Assembly (NCBI GenBank): GCA_964247055.1
Contig: OZ176054.1
Coordinates: 124,001 to 188,000, forward strand
Source: Paragordius varius
Lineage: Eukaryota; Nematomorpha
DNA length: 64,000 nucleotides
Direction: 5' to 3'
A program made the translations under genes and the position numbers. The notes beneath the pieces were generated by a model that saw only the letters and a list, made by a program, of their open reading frames with translations, ran no database searches and had not been told where the DNA came from. This document shows positions 25,301 to 37,643 of this stretch, one piece after another (positions within the stretch are counted from its first letter, which is position 1; each line of letters opens with the position of its first letter).

Positions 25301-25500
25301 TCATCACCCCAAATATTTTCGAGATCGGAGTATAAATGTAATTTTTATGAATTTTTTAAATATTTAAAAAATTTATTTTATACGATTTTAAAAATAAAAA
25401 TGGCTACCTAAAATCCAAATTTGATCAGGTGATGTCACCATATTTATTTTTGGGTAGCCCTATGGTAGTTCCATCATCACCTTAAATATTGTCGAGATCG
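22330..25500 (+). repeat. Block B, first copy (ends super-repeat R1)
   Basis: Block B carries rare markers found only in it: CACCCGAAAT (22,541), TTTTTTTCGGGTAGCC, GATCATGTG, AAATGTCTACC, AAAATCAAAATTTG, TTTAATAGCCC (23,725), CTATAATCC, GATCTGGTG, GCCTTATGG, TTTTTAGAATT and CCTTAAAT (25,481). The same list recurs in order at 43,340-46,500, partly at 54,750-56,460, and again at 57,340-60,500. In this first copy one monomer near 22,450 lacks five bases in the A/T half and one near 25,540 lacks nine. A hairpin-class end near 24,630 replaces the CGAG end of the other copies, a sign of local conversion. Confidence 0.8.
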
Positions 25501-28500
25501 GAGTATAAATGTAATTTTTTTGAATTTTTGAAATATTTAAAAAATACGATTTTAAAAATAAAAATGGCTACCTAAAATCCAAATCTGATCAGGTGATGTC
25601 ACTATAATTTTTTTGGGTAGCCCTATGGTAGTTCCATCATCACCCCAAATATTTTGGGGATCGGACTATAAATGTAATTTTTATGAATTTTTTAAATATT
25701 TAAAAAATTTATTTTATACGATTTTAAAAATAAAAATGGCTACCTAAAATCCAAATTTGATCAGGTGATGTCACCATAATTTTTTTTGGGTAGCCCTATG
25801 GTAGTTCCATCATCACCCCAAATATCGAGATCGGAGTATAAATGTAATTTTTATGAATTTTTTAAATATTTAAAAAATTTATTTTATACGATTTTAAAAA
25901 TAAAAATGGCTACCTAAAATCCAAATTTGATCAGGTGATGTCGCCATAATTTTTTTGGGTAGCCCTATGGTAGTTCCATCATCACCCCAAATATTTTGGA
26001 GATCGGGCTATAAATGTAATTTTTATGAATTTTTTAAATATTTAAAAAATTTATTTTATACGATTTTAAAAATAAAAATGGCTACCTAAAATCCAAATTT
26101 GATCAGGTGATGTCACCATAATTTTTTTTGGGTAAACCTATGGTAGTTCCATCATCACCCCAAATATTTTTGAGATCGGGCTATAAATCTAATTTTTATG
26201 AATTTTTTAAATATTTAAAAAATTTATTTTATACGATTTTAAAAATAAAAATGGCTACCTAAAATCCAAATTTGATCAGGTGATATCGCCATAATTTTTT
26301 TTGGGTAGCCCTATGGTAGTTCCATCATCACCCCAAATATTTTGGGGATCGGACTATAAATGTAATTTTTATGAATTTTTTAAATATTTAAAAAATTTAT
26401 TTTATACGATTTTAAAAATAAAAATGGCTACCTAAAATCCAAATTTGATCAGGTGATGTCGCCATAATTTTTTTGGGTAGCCTTATGGTAGTTCCATCAT
26501 CACCCCAAATATTTTGGGGATCGGACTATAAATGTAATTTTTATGAATTTTTTAAATATTTAAAAAATTTATTTTATACGATTTTAAAAATAAAAATGGC
26601 TACCTAAAATCCAAATTTGATCAGGTGATGTCACTATAATTTTTTTGGGTAGCCCTATGGTAGTTCCATCATCACCCCAAATATTTTGGGGATCGGAGTA
26701 TAAATGTAATTTTTATGAATTTTTTAAATATTTAAAAAATTTATTTTATACGATTTTAAAAATAAAAATGGCTACCTAAAATCCAAATTTGATCAGGTGA
26801 TGTCGCCATAATTTTTTTGGGTAGCCCTATGGTAGTTCCATCATCACCCCAAATATTTTGGGGATCGGACTATAAATGTAATTTTTATGAATTTTTTAAA
26901 TATTTAAAAAATTTATTTTATACGATTTTAAAAATAAAAATGGCTACCTAAAATCCAAATTTGATCAGGTGATGTCGCCATAACTTTTTTTGGGTAGCCC
27001 TATGGTAGTTCCATCATCACCCCAAATATTTTCGAGATCGGAGTATAAATGTAATTTTTATGAATTTTTTAAATATTTAAAAAATTTATTTTATACGATT
27101 TTAAAAATAAAAATGGCTACCTAAAATACAAATTTGATCCGGTTATGTCACCATAATTTTTTTTGGGTAGCCCTATGGTAGTTCCATCATCACCCTAAAT
27201 ATTTTTGAGGGACTATAAATGTAATTTTTATAAATTTTTTAAATATAAAAAAAATTTATTTTATACGATTTTAAATATAAAAATGGCTACCTAAAATCCA
27301 AATTTGATCAGGTGATGTCGCCATAATTTTTTTTGAGTAGCCCTATGGTAGTTCCATCATCCCCCAAATATTTTTGAGATCGGAGTATAAATGTAATTTT
27401 TTTGAATTTTTTAAATATTTAAAAAATTTATTTTATACGATTTTAAAAATAAAAATGGCTACCTAAAATCCAAATTTGATCAGGTGATGTCACCATAATT
27501 TTTTTTGGGTAGCCCTATGGTAGTTCCATCATCACCCCAAATATTTTGGGGATCGGACTATAAATGTAATTTTTATGAATTTTTTAAATATTTAAAAAAT
27601 TTATTTTATACGATTTTAAAAATAAAAATGGCTACCTAAAATCCAAATTTGATCAGGTGATGTCACTATAATTTTTTTGGGTAGCCCTATGGTAGTTCCA
27701 TCATCACCCCAAATATTTTCGAGATCGGAGTATAAATGTAATTTTTATGAATTTTTTAAATATTTAAAAAATTTATTTTAGACGATTTTAAAAATAAAAA
27801 TGGCTACCTAAAATCCAAATTTGATCAAGTGATGTCACTATAATTTTTTTGGGTAGCCCTATGGTAGTTCCATCATCACCCCAAATACTTTGGGGATCGG
27901 ACTATAAATGTAATTTTTATGAATTTTTTAAATATTTAAAAAATTTATTTTATACGATTTTAAAAATAAAAATGGCTACCTAAAATCCAAATTTGATCAG
28001 GTGATGTCACCATAATTTTTTTTGGGTAGCCCTATGGTAGTTCCATCATCACCCCAAATATTTTCGAGATCGGAGTATAAATGTAATTTTTATGAATTTT
28101 TTAAATATTTAAAAAATTTATTTTATACGATTTTAAAAATAAAAATGGCTACCTAAAATCCAAATTTGATCAGGTGATGTCACTATAATTTTTTTGGGTA
28201 GCCCTATGGTAGTTCCATCATCACCCCAAATATTTTGGGGATCGGAGTATAAATGTAATTTTTATGAATTTTTTAAATATTTAAAAAATTTATTTTATAC
28301 GATTTTAAAAATAAAAATGGCTACCTAAAATCCAAATTTGATCAGGTGATGTCGCCATAATTTTTTTTGGGTAGCCCTATGGTAGTTCCATCATCACCCC
28401 AAATATTTTGGGGATCGGAGTATAAATGTAATTTTTATGAATTTTTTAAATATTTAAAAAATTTATTTTATACGATTTTAAAAATAAAAATGGCTACCTA

Positions 28501-30400
28501 AAATCCAAATTTGATCAGGTGATGTCGCCATAATTTTTTTGGGTAGCCCTATGGTAGTTCCATCATCACCCCAAATATTTTGGGGATCGGACTATAAATG
28601 TAATTTTTATGAATTTTTTAAATATTTAAAAAATTTATTTTATACGATTTTAAAAATAAAAATGGCTACCTAAAATCCAAATTTGATCAGGTGATGTCGC
28701 CATAACTTTTTTTGGGTAGCCCTATGGTAGTTCCATCATCACCCCAAATATTTTCGAGATCGGAGTATAAATGTAATTTTTATGAATTTTTTAAATATTT
28801 AAAAAATTTATTTTATACGATTTTAAAAATAAAAATGGCTACCTAAAATACAAATTTGATCCGGTTATGTCACCATAATTTTTTTTGGGTAGCCCTATGG
28901 TAGTTCCATCATCACCCTAAATATTTTTGAGGGACTATAAATGTAATTTTTATAAATTTTTTAAATATAAAAAAAATTTATTTTATACGATTTTAAATAT
29001 AAAAATGGCTACCTAAAATCCAAATTTGATCAGGTGATGTCGCCATAATTTTTTTTGAGTAGCCCTATGGTAGTTCCATCATCCCCCAAATATTTTTGAG
29101 ATCGGAGTATAAATGTAATTTTTTTGAATTTTTTAAATATTTAAAAAATTTATTTTATACGATTTTAAAAATAAAAATGGCTACCTAAAATCCAAATTTG
29201 ATCAGGTGATGTCACCATAATTTTTTTTGGGTAGCCCTATGGTAGTTCCATCATCACCCCAAATATTTTGGGGATCGGACTATAAATGTAATTTTTATGA
29301 ATTTTTTAAATATTTAAAAAATTTATTTTATACGATTTTAAAAATAAAAATGGCTACCTAAAATCCAAATTTGATCAGGTGATGTCACTATAATTTTTTT
29401 GGGTAGCCCTATGGTAGTTCCATCATCACCCCAAATATTTTCGAGATCGGAGTATAAATGTAATTTTTATGAATTTTTTAAATATTTAAAAAATTTATTT
29501 TATACGATTTTAAAAATAAAAATGGCTACCTAAAATCCAAATTTGATCAGGTGATGTCACCATAATTTTTTTTGGGTAGCCCTATAGTAGTTCCATCATC
29601 ACCCCAAATATTTTCGAGATCGGAGTATAAATGTAATTTTTATGAATTTTTTAAATATTTAAAAAATTTATTTTAGACGATTTTAAAAATAAAAATGGCT
29701 ACCTAAAATCCAAATTTGATCAAGTGATGTCACTATAATTTTTTTGGGTAGCCCTATGGTAGTTCCATCATCACCCCAAATACTTTGGGGATCGGACTAT
29801 AAATGTAATTTTTATGAATTTTTTAAATATTTAAAAAATTTATTTTATACGATTTTAAAAATAAAAATGGCTACCTAAAATCCAAATTTGATCAGGTGAT
29901 GTCACCATAATTTTTTTTGGGTAGCCCTATGGTAGTTCCATCATCACCCCAAATATTTTCGAGATCGGAGTATAAATGTAATTTTTATGAATTTTTTAAA
30001 TATTTAAAAAATTTATTTTATACGATTTTAAAAATAAAAATGGCTACCTAAAATCCAAATTTGATCAGGTGATGTCACTATAATTTTTTTGGGTAGCCCT
30101 ATGGTAGTTCCATCATCACTCCAAATATTTTCGAGATCGGAGTATAAATGTAATTTTTATGAATTTTTTAAATATTTAAAAAATTTATTTTAGACGATTT
30201 TAAAAATAAAAATGGCTACCTAAAATCCAAATTTGATCAGGTGATGTCACTATAATTTTTTTGGGTAGCGCTATGGTAGTTCCATCATCACCCCAAATAC
30301 TTTGGGGATCGGACTATAAATGTAATTATGAATTTTTTAAATATTTAAAAAATTTATTTTATACGATTTTAAAAATAAAAATGGCTACCTAAAATCCAAA
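25500..30400 (+). repeat. Distinct subfamily with ten-monomer tandem duplication (1,722 bp)
   Basis: This part stands outside the usual marker order. Rare changes repeat 1,722 bp apart: CATAACTTTTTT (TAACT at 26,981 and 28,703), GATCCGGTTATG (27,141 and 28,863), TTTTTGAGGGACTATAAATG (27,201 and 28,923), AAATATAAAAAAAATT, and CATCCCCCAAAT (27,357 and 29,079). TTTTAGACGATT then occurs at 27,781, 29,676 and 30,193, the second shifted 1,895 bp because one further monomer is present. GATCAAGTG and TACTTTGGGG also repeat. Seven-T runs after CATAA are commoner here than elsewhere. This looks like a subfamily that expanded on its own. Confidence 0.75.
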
Positions 30401-32350
30401 TTTGATCAGGTGATGTCACCATAATTTTTTTTGGGTAGCCCTATGGTAGTTCCATCATCACCCCAAATATTTTCGAGATCGAAGTATAAATGTAATTTTT
30501 ATGAATTTTTAAATATTTAAAAAATTTATTTTATACGATTTTAAAAATAAAAATGGCTACCTAAAACCCAAATTTGATCAGGTGATGTCACCATAATTTT
30601 TTTGGGTAGCCCTATGGTAGTTCCATCATCACCCCAAATATTTTGGGGATCGGACTATAAATGTAATTTTTATGAATTTTTTAATTTAAAAAATTTATTT
30701 TATACGATTTTAAAAATAAAAATGGCTACCTAAAATCCAAATCTGATCAGGTGATGTCACCATAATTTTTTTTGGGTAGCCCTATGGTAGTTCCATCATC
30801 ACCCCAAATATTGTCGAGATCGGAGTATAAATGTAATTTTTTTGAATTTTTTAAATATTTAAAAAATTTATTTTATACGATTTTAAAAATAAAAATGGCT
30901 ACCTAAAATCCAAATTTGATCAGGTGATGTCGCCATAATTTTTTTTGCGTAGGTCTATGGTAGTTTCATCATCACCCCAAATATTTTGGGGATCGGACTA
31001 TAAATGTAATTTTTATGAATTTTTTAAATATTTAAAAAATTTATTTTATACGATTTTAAAAATAAAAATGGCTACCTAAAATCCAAATTTGATCAGGTGA
31101 TGTCACTATAATTTTTTTTGGGTAGCCCTATGGTAGTTCGATCATCACCCCAAATATTTTCGAGATCGGAGTATAAATGTAATTTTTATGAATTTTTTAA
31201 ATATTTAAAAAATTTATTTTATACGATTTTAAAAATAAAAATGGCTACCTAAAATCCAAATTTGATCAGGTGATGTCACTATAATTTTTTTTGGGTAGCC
31301 CTATGGTAGTTCCATCATCACCCCAAATATTTTCGAGATCGGAGTATAAATGTAATTTTTATGAATTTTTTAAATATTTAAAAAATTTATTTTATACGAT
31401 TTTAAAAATAAAAATGGCTACCTAAAATCCAAATCTGATCAGGTGATGTCACCATAATTTTTTTTGTGTAGCCCTATGGTAGTTCCATCATCACCCCAAA
31501 TATTTTGGGGATCGGACTATAAATGTAATTTTTATGAATTTTTTAAATATTTAAAAAATTTATTTTATACAATTTTAAAAATAAAAATGGCTACCTAAAA
31601 TCCAAATTTGATCAGGTGATGTCACTATAATTTTTTTTGGGTAGCCCTATGGTAGTTCCATCATCACCCCAAATATTTTCGAGATCGGAGTATAAATGTA
31701 ATTTTTATGAATTTTTTAAATATTTAAAAAATTTATTTTATACGATTTTAAAAATAAAAATGGCTACCTAAAATCCAAATTTGATCAGGTGATGTCACTA
31801 TAATTTTTTTTGGGTAGCCCTATGGTAGTTCCATCATCACCCCAAATATTTTCGAGATCGGATAAATGTAATTTTTATGAATTTTTTAAATATTTAAAAA
31901 ATTTATTTTATACGATTTTAAAAATAAAAATGGCTACCTAAAATCCAAATCTGATCAGGTGATGTCACCATAATTTTTTTGGGTAGCCCTATGGTAGTTC
32001 CATCATCACCCCAAATATTGTCGAGATCGGAGTATAAATGTAATTTTTTTGAATTTTTTAAATATTTAAAAAATTTATTTTATACGATTTTAAAAATAAA
32101 AATGGCTACCTAAAATCCAAATTTGATCAGGTGATGTCGCCATAATTTTTTTTGCGTAGCCCTATGGTAGTTTCATCATCACCCCAAATATTTTGGGGAT
32201 CGGACTATAAATGTAATTTTTATGAATTTTTTAAATATTTAAAAAATTTATTTTATACGATTTTAAAAATAAAAATGGCTACCTAAAATCCAAATTTGAT
32301 CAGGTGATGTCACCATAATTTTTTTTGGGTAGCCCTATGGTAGTTCTATC
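30400..32350 (+). repeat. Contracted super-repeat copy
   Basis: It contains in order CTAAAACCC, the TTTTTTAATTTAAAAAA monomer, AAATCTG, TATTGTCGAG, GTCGCC+GCGTAGGTC (30,929), GTTCGATC (31,136), CACTATA, AAATCTG+GTGTAG, TACAATTT, two CACTATA units, CGGATAAATG (31,859 area), AAATCTG, TATTGTCGAG, GCGTAGCC+GTTTC and GTTCTATC. This matches 9,360-9,740 followed by 11,639-13,100 or 37,644-39,060. Here the first marker reads GTCGCC, while the other copies read GTGGCC. Confidence 0.7.
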
Positions 32351-32559
32351 ATCACCCCAAATATTTTCGAGATCGGAGTATAAATGTAATTTTTATGAAT
32401 TTTTTAAATATTTAAAAAATTTATTTTATACGATTTTAAAAATAAAAATGGCTACCTAAAATCCAAATTTGATCAGGTGATGTCACCATAATTTTTTTTG
32501 GGTAGCCCTATGGTAGTTCCATCATCACCCCAAATATTTTCGAGATCGGAGTATAAATG

Positions 32560-33900
32560 TAATTTTTATAAATTTTTAAATATTTAAAAAATTTATTTTA
32601 TACGATTTTAAAAATAAAAATGGCTACCTAAAATCCAAATTTGATCAGGTGATGTCACCATATTTTTTTTTGGGTAGCCCTATGGTAGTTCCATCATCAC
32701 CCCAAATATTTTGGGGATCGGACTATAAATGTAATTTTTATGAATTTTTTAAATATTTAAAAAATTTATTTTATACGATTTTAAAAATAAAAATGGCTAC
32801 CTAAAATCCAAATTTGATCAGGTGATGTCACCATAATTTTTTTTGGGTAGCCCTATGTTAGTTCCATCATCACCCCAAATATTTTGGGGATCGGACTATA
32901 AATGTAATTTTTATAAATTTTTAAATCAAAAAATTTATTTTATACGATTTTAAAAATAAAAATGGCTACCTAAAATCCAAATTTGATCAGGTGATGTCAC
33001 CATAATTTTTTTTGGGTAGCCCTATGGTAGTTCCATCATCACCCCAAATATTTTGGGGATCGGAGTATAAATGTAATTTTTATAAATTTTTAAATATTTA
33101 AAAAATTTATTTTATACGATTTTAAAAATAAAAATGGCTACCTAAAATCCAAATTTGATCAGGTGATGTCACCATAATTTTTTTTGGGTAGCCCTATGGT
33201 AGTTCCATCATCACCCCAAATATTTTGGGGATCGGAGTATAAATGTAATTTTTATGAATTTTTTAAATATTAAAAAAATTTATTTTATACGATTTTAAAA
33301 ATAAAAATGGCTACCTAAAATCCAAATTTGATCAGGTGATGTCACCATATTTTTTTTGGGTAGCCCTATGGTAGTTCCATCATCACCCCAAATATTTTTG
33401 AGATCGGACTTTAAATGTAATTTTTATAAATTTTTAAATATTTAAAAAATTTATTTTATACGATTTTAAAAATAAAAATGGCTACCTAAAATCCAAATTT
33501 GATCAGGTGATGTCACCATAATTTTTTTTGGGTAGCCCTATGGTAGTTCCATCATCACCCCAAATATTTTCGAGATCGGAGTAAAAATGTAATTTTTATG
33601 AATTTTTTAAATATTTAAAAAATTTATTTTATACGATTTTAAAAATAAAAATGGCTACCTAAAATCCAAATTTGATCAGGTGATGTCGCCATAATTTTTT
33701 TTGCGTAGCCCTATGGTAGTTCCATCATCACCCCAAATATTGTGGAGATCGGAGTATAAATGTAATTTTTATGAATTTTTTAAATATTTAAAAAATTTAT
33801 TTTATACGATTTTAAAAATAAAAATGGCTACCTAAAATCCAAAATCAGGTGATGTCACCATAATTTTTTTTGGGTAGCCCTATGGTAGTTCCATCATCAC
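32560..33900 (+). repeat. Block D, second copy
   Basis: This block shares ATAAATTTTTAAAT monomers, AAATATTAAAAAAA (33,267), GCGTAGCC and TATTGTGGAG (33,742) with 3,440-4,790, about 29.1 kb away. Private changes here include a shortened palindrome reading AAATCAAAAAA near 32,925, GCCCTATGTTAG near 32,857 and a four-base loss giving CCAAAATCAGG near 33,838. A second TATTGTGGAG lies at 34,083. Confidence 0.65.
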
Positions 33901-34718
33901 CCCAAATATTTTGGGGATCGGAGTATAAATGTAATTTTTATGAATTTTTTAAATATTTAAAAAATTTATTTTATACGATTTTAAAAATAAAAATGGCTAC
34001 CTAAAATCCAAATTTGATCAGGTGATGTCACCATAATTTTTTTTGGGTAGCCCTATGGTAGTTCCATCATCACCCCAAATATTGTGGAGATCGGAGTATA
34101 AATGTAATTTTTATGAATTTTTTAAATATTTAAAAAATTTATTTTATACGATTTTAAAAATAAAAATGGCTACCTAAAATCCAAATTTGATCAGGTGATG
34201 TCACCATAATTTTTTTTGGGTAGCCCTATGGTAGTTCCATCATCACCCCAAATATTTTGGGGATCGGACTATAAATGTAATTTTTATGAATTTTTTAAAT
34301 ATTTAAAAAATTTATTTTATACGATTTTAAAAATAAAAATGGCTACCTAAAATCCAAATTTGATCAGGTGATGACGCCATAATTTTTTTTGGGTAGCCCT
34401 ATGGTAGTTCCATCATCACCCCAAATATTTTCGAGATCGGAGTATAAATGTAATTTTTATGAATTTTTTAAATATTTAAAAAATTTATTTTATACGATTT
34501 TAAAAATAAAAATGGCTACCTAAAATCCAAATCTGATCAGGTGATGTCACCATAATTTTTTTTGGGTAGCCCTATGGTAGTTCCATCATCACCCCAAATA
34601 TTGTCGAGATCGGAGTATAAATGTAATTTTTTTGAATTTTTTAAATATTTAAAAAATTTATTTTATACGATTTTAAAAATAAAAATGGCTACCTAAAATC
34701 CAAATTTGATCAGGTGAT

Positions 34719-36000
34719 GTGGCCATAATTTTTTTTGCGTAGGTCTATGGTAGTTTCATCATCACCCCAAATATTTTGGGGATCGGACTATAAATGTAAT
34801 TTTTATGAATTTTTTAAATATTTAAAAAATTTATTTTATACGATTTTAAAAATAAAAATGGCTACCTAAAATCCAAATTTGATCAGGTGATGTCACTATA
34901 ATTTTTTTTGGGTAGCCCTATGGTAGTTCGATCATCACCCCAAATATTTTCGAGATCGGAGTATAAATGTAATTTTTATGAATTTTTTAAATATTTAAAA
35001 AATTTATTTTATACGATTTTAAAAATAAAAATGGCTACCTAAAATCCAAATTTGATCAGGTGATGTCACTATAATTTTTTTTGGGTAGCCCTATGGTAGT
35101 TCCATCATCACCCCAAATATTTTCGAGATCGGAGTATAAATGTAATTTTTATGAATTTTTTAAATATTTAAAAAATTTATTTTATACGATTTTAAAAATA
35201 AAAATGGCTACCTAAAATCCAAATCTGATCAGGTGATGTCACCATAATTTTTTTTGTGTAGCCCTATGGTAGTTCCATCATCACCCCAAATATTTTGGGG
35301 ATCGGACTATAAATGTAATTTTTATGAATTTTTTAAATATTTAAAAAATTTATTTTATACAATTTTAAAAATAAAAATGGCTACCTAAAATCCAAATTTG
35401 ATCAGGTGATGTCACTATAATTTTTTTTGGGTAGCCCTATGGTAGTTCCATCATCACCCCAAATATTTTCGAGATCGGAGTATAAATGTAATTTTTATGA
35501 ATTTTTTAAATATTTAAAAAATTTATTTTATACGATTTTAAAAATAAAAATGGCTACCTAAAATCCAAATTTGATCAGGTGATGTCGCCATAATTTTTTT
35601 TGGGTAGCTCTATGGTAGTTCCATCATCACCCCAAATATTTTCGAGATCGGAGTATAAATGTAATTTTTATGAATTTTTTAAATATTTAAAAAATTTATT
35701 TTATACGATTTTAAAAATAAAAATGGCTACCTAAAATCCAAATTTGATCAGGTGATGTCACCATAATTTCTTTTGGTTAGCCCTATGGTAGTTCCATCAT
35801 CACCCCAAATATTGTCGAGATCGGACTATAAATGTAATTTTTTTGAATTTTTTAAATATTTAAAAAATTTATTTTATACGATTTTAAAAATAAAAATGGC
35901 TACCTAAAATCCAAATTTGATCAGGTGATGTCACCATAATTTTTTTTGGGTAGCCCTATGGTAGTTCCATCATCACCCCAAATATTTTCGAGATCGGATA
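34719..36000 (+). repeat. Strongly contracted super-repeat copy
   Basis: GTGGCC+GCGTAGGTC (34,719), GTTCGATC (34,926), CACTATA, AAATCTG+GTGTAG, TACAATTT (35,360) and CACTATA are followed directly by GTAGCTC (35,606), TTGGTTAGCC (35,768 area) and CGGATAAATG (near 35,997). Compared with 37,644-39,910 the units from CGGATAAATG to AAATTTAAT are missing, which fits a deletion by unequal exchange. Its first part matches 46,450-47,120 at a constant 11,731 bp. Confidence 0.7.
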
Positions 36001-36119
36001 AATGTAATTTTTATGAATTTTTTAAATATTTAAAAAATTTATTTTATACGATTTTAAAAATAAAAATGGCTACCTAAAATCCAAATCTGATCAGGTGATG
36101 TCACCATAATTTTTTTGGG

Positions 36120-37643
36120 TAGCCCTATGGTAGTTCCATCTTCACCCCAAATATTTTGGGGATCGGACTATAAATGTAATTTTTATGAATTTTTTAAATA
36201 TTTAAAAAATTTATTTTATACGATTTTAAAAATAAAAATGGCTACCTAAAATCCAAATTTGATCAGGTGATGACGCCATAATTTTTTTTGGGTAGCCCTA
36301 TGGTAGTTCCATCATCACCCCAAATATTTTCGAGATCGGAGTATAAATGTAATTTTTATGAATTTTTTAAATATTTAAAAAATTTATTTTATACGATTTT
36401 AAAAATAAAAATGGCTACCTAAAATCCAAATTTGATCAGGTGATGTCGCCATAATTTTTTTTGGGTAGCCCTATGGTAGTTCCTTCATCACCCCAAATAT
36501 TTTCGAGATCGGAGTATAAATGTAATTTTTATGAATTTTTTAAATATTTAAAAAATTTATTTTATACGTTTTTAAAAATAAAAATGGTACCTAAAATCCA
36601 AATTTGATCAGGTGATGTCACCATAATTTTTTTTGGTAGCCCTATGGTAGTTCCATCATCACCCCAAATATTGTCGAGATCGGAGTATAAATGTAATTTT
36701 TTTGAATTTTTTAAATATTTAAAAAATTTATTTTATACGATTTTAAAAATAAAAATGGCTACCTAAAATCCAAATTTGATCAGGTGCACCATAATTTTTT
36801 TTGGGTAGCCCTATGGTAGTTCCATCATCACCCCAAATATTTTGGGGATCGGACTATAAATGTAATTTTTATGAATTTTTTAAATATTTAAAAAATTTAT
36901 TTTATACGATTTTAAAAATAAAAATGGCTACCTAAAATCCAAATTTGATCAGGTGATGACGCCATAATTTTTTTTGGGTAGCCCTATGGTAGTTCCATCA
37001 TCACCCCAAATATTTTCGAGATCGGAGTATAAATGTAATTTTTATGAATTTTTTAAATATTTAAAAAATTTATTTTATACGATTTTAAAAATAAAAATGG
37101 CTACCTAAAATCCAAATTTGATCAGGTGATGTCACCATAATTTTTTTTGGGTAGCCCTATGGTAGTTCCATCATCACCCCAAATATTTTCGAGATCGGAG
37201 TATAAATGTAATTTTTATGAATTTTTAAATATTTAAAAAATTTATTTTATACGATTTTAAAAATAAAAATGGCTACCTAAAACCAAATTTGATCAGGTGA
37301 TGTCACCATAATTTTTTTGGGTAGCCCTATGGTAGTTCCATCATCACCCCAAATATTTTGGGGATCGGACTATAAATGTAATTTTTATGAATTTTTTAAT
37401 TTAAAAAATTTATTTTATACGATTTTAAAAATAAAAATGGCTACCTAAAATCCAAATCTGATCAGGTGATGTCACCATAATTTTTTTTGGGTAGCCCTAT
37501 GGTAGTTCCATCATCACCCCAAATATTGTCGAGATCGGAGTATAAATGTAATTTTTTTGAATTTTTTAAATATTTAAAAAATTTATTTTATACGATTTTA
37601 AAAATAAAAATGGCTACCTAAAATCCAAATTTGATCAGGTGAT
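36120..37643 (+). repeat. Cassette with GGTACC and GGTGCACC units, recurring at four sites
   Basis: TTCCATCTTC with a hairpin end, GATGACGCC, TTCCTTCATC, TACGTTTTT, GGTACCT and GGTGCACC (36,783) occur in the same order as at 5,130-5,850 and 6,680-7,400, and all but the first at 14,380-14,912. The following units (hairpin, GATGACGCC, CTAAAACC, TTTTTTAATTTAAAAAA, AAATCTG, TATTGTCGAG) match 8,940-9,740. The CTAAAACC unit has lost one more base here. Confidence 0.75.

Larger units (their letters stand above)
11639..25500 (+). repeat. Long super-repeat copy R1 (~13.8 kb, ~80 monomers)
   Basis: R1 runs from GTGGCC+GCGTAGGTC at 11,639 to CCTTAAAT at 25,481. It carries the full marker order and is colinear with 37,644-46,500 and 49,217-60,500, but is longer because of internal duplications at 11,846-14,250 and 13,740-21,440. 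Its last 3 kb match R2 at a constant shift of 21,016 bp (markers at 22,541/43,557, 23,725/44,741 and 25,481/46,497). Confidence 0.7.
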
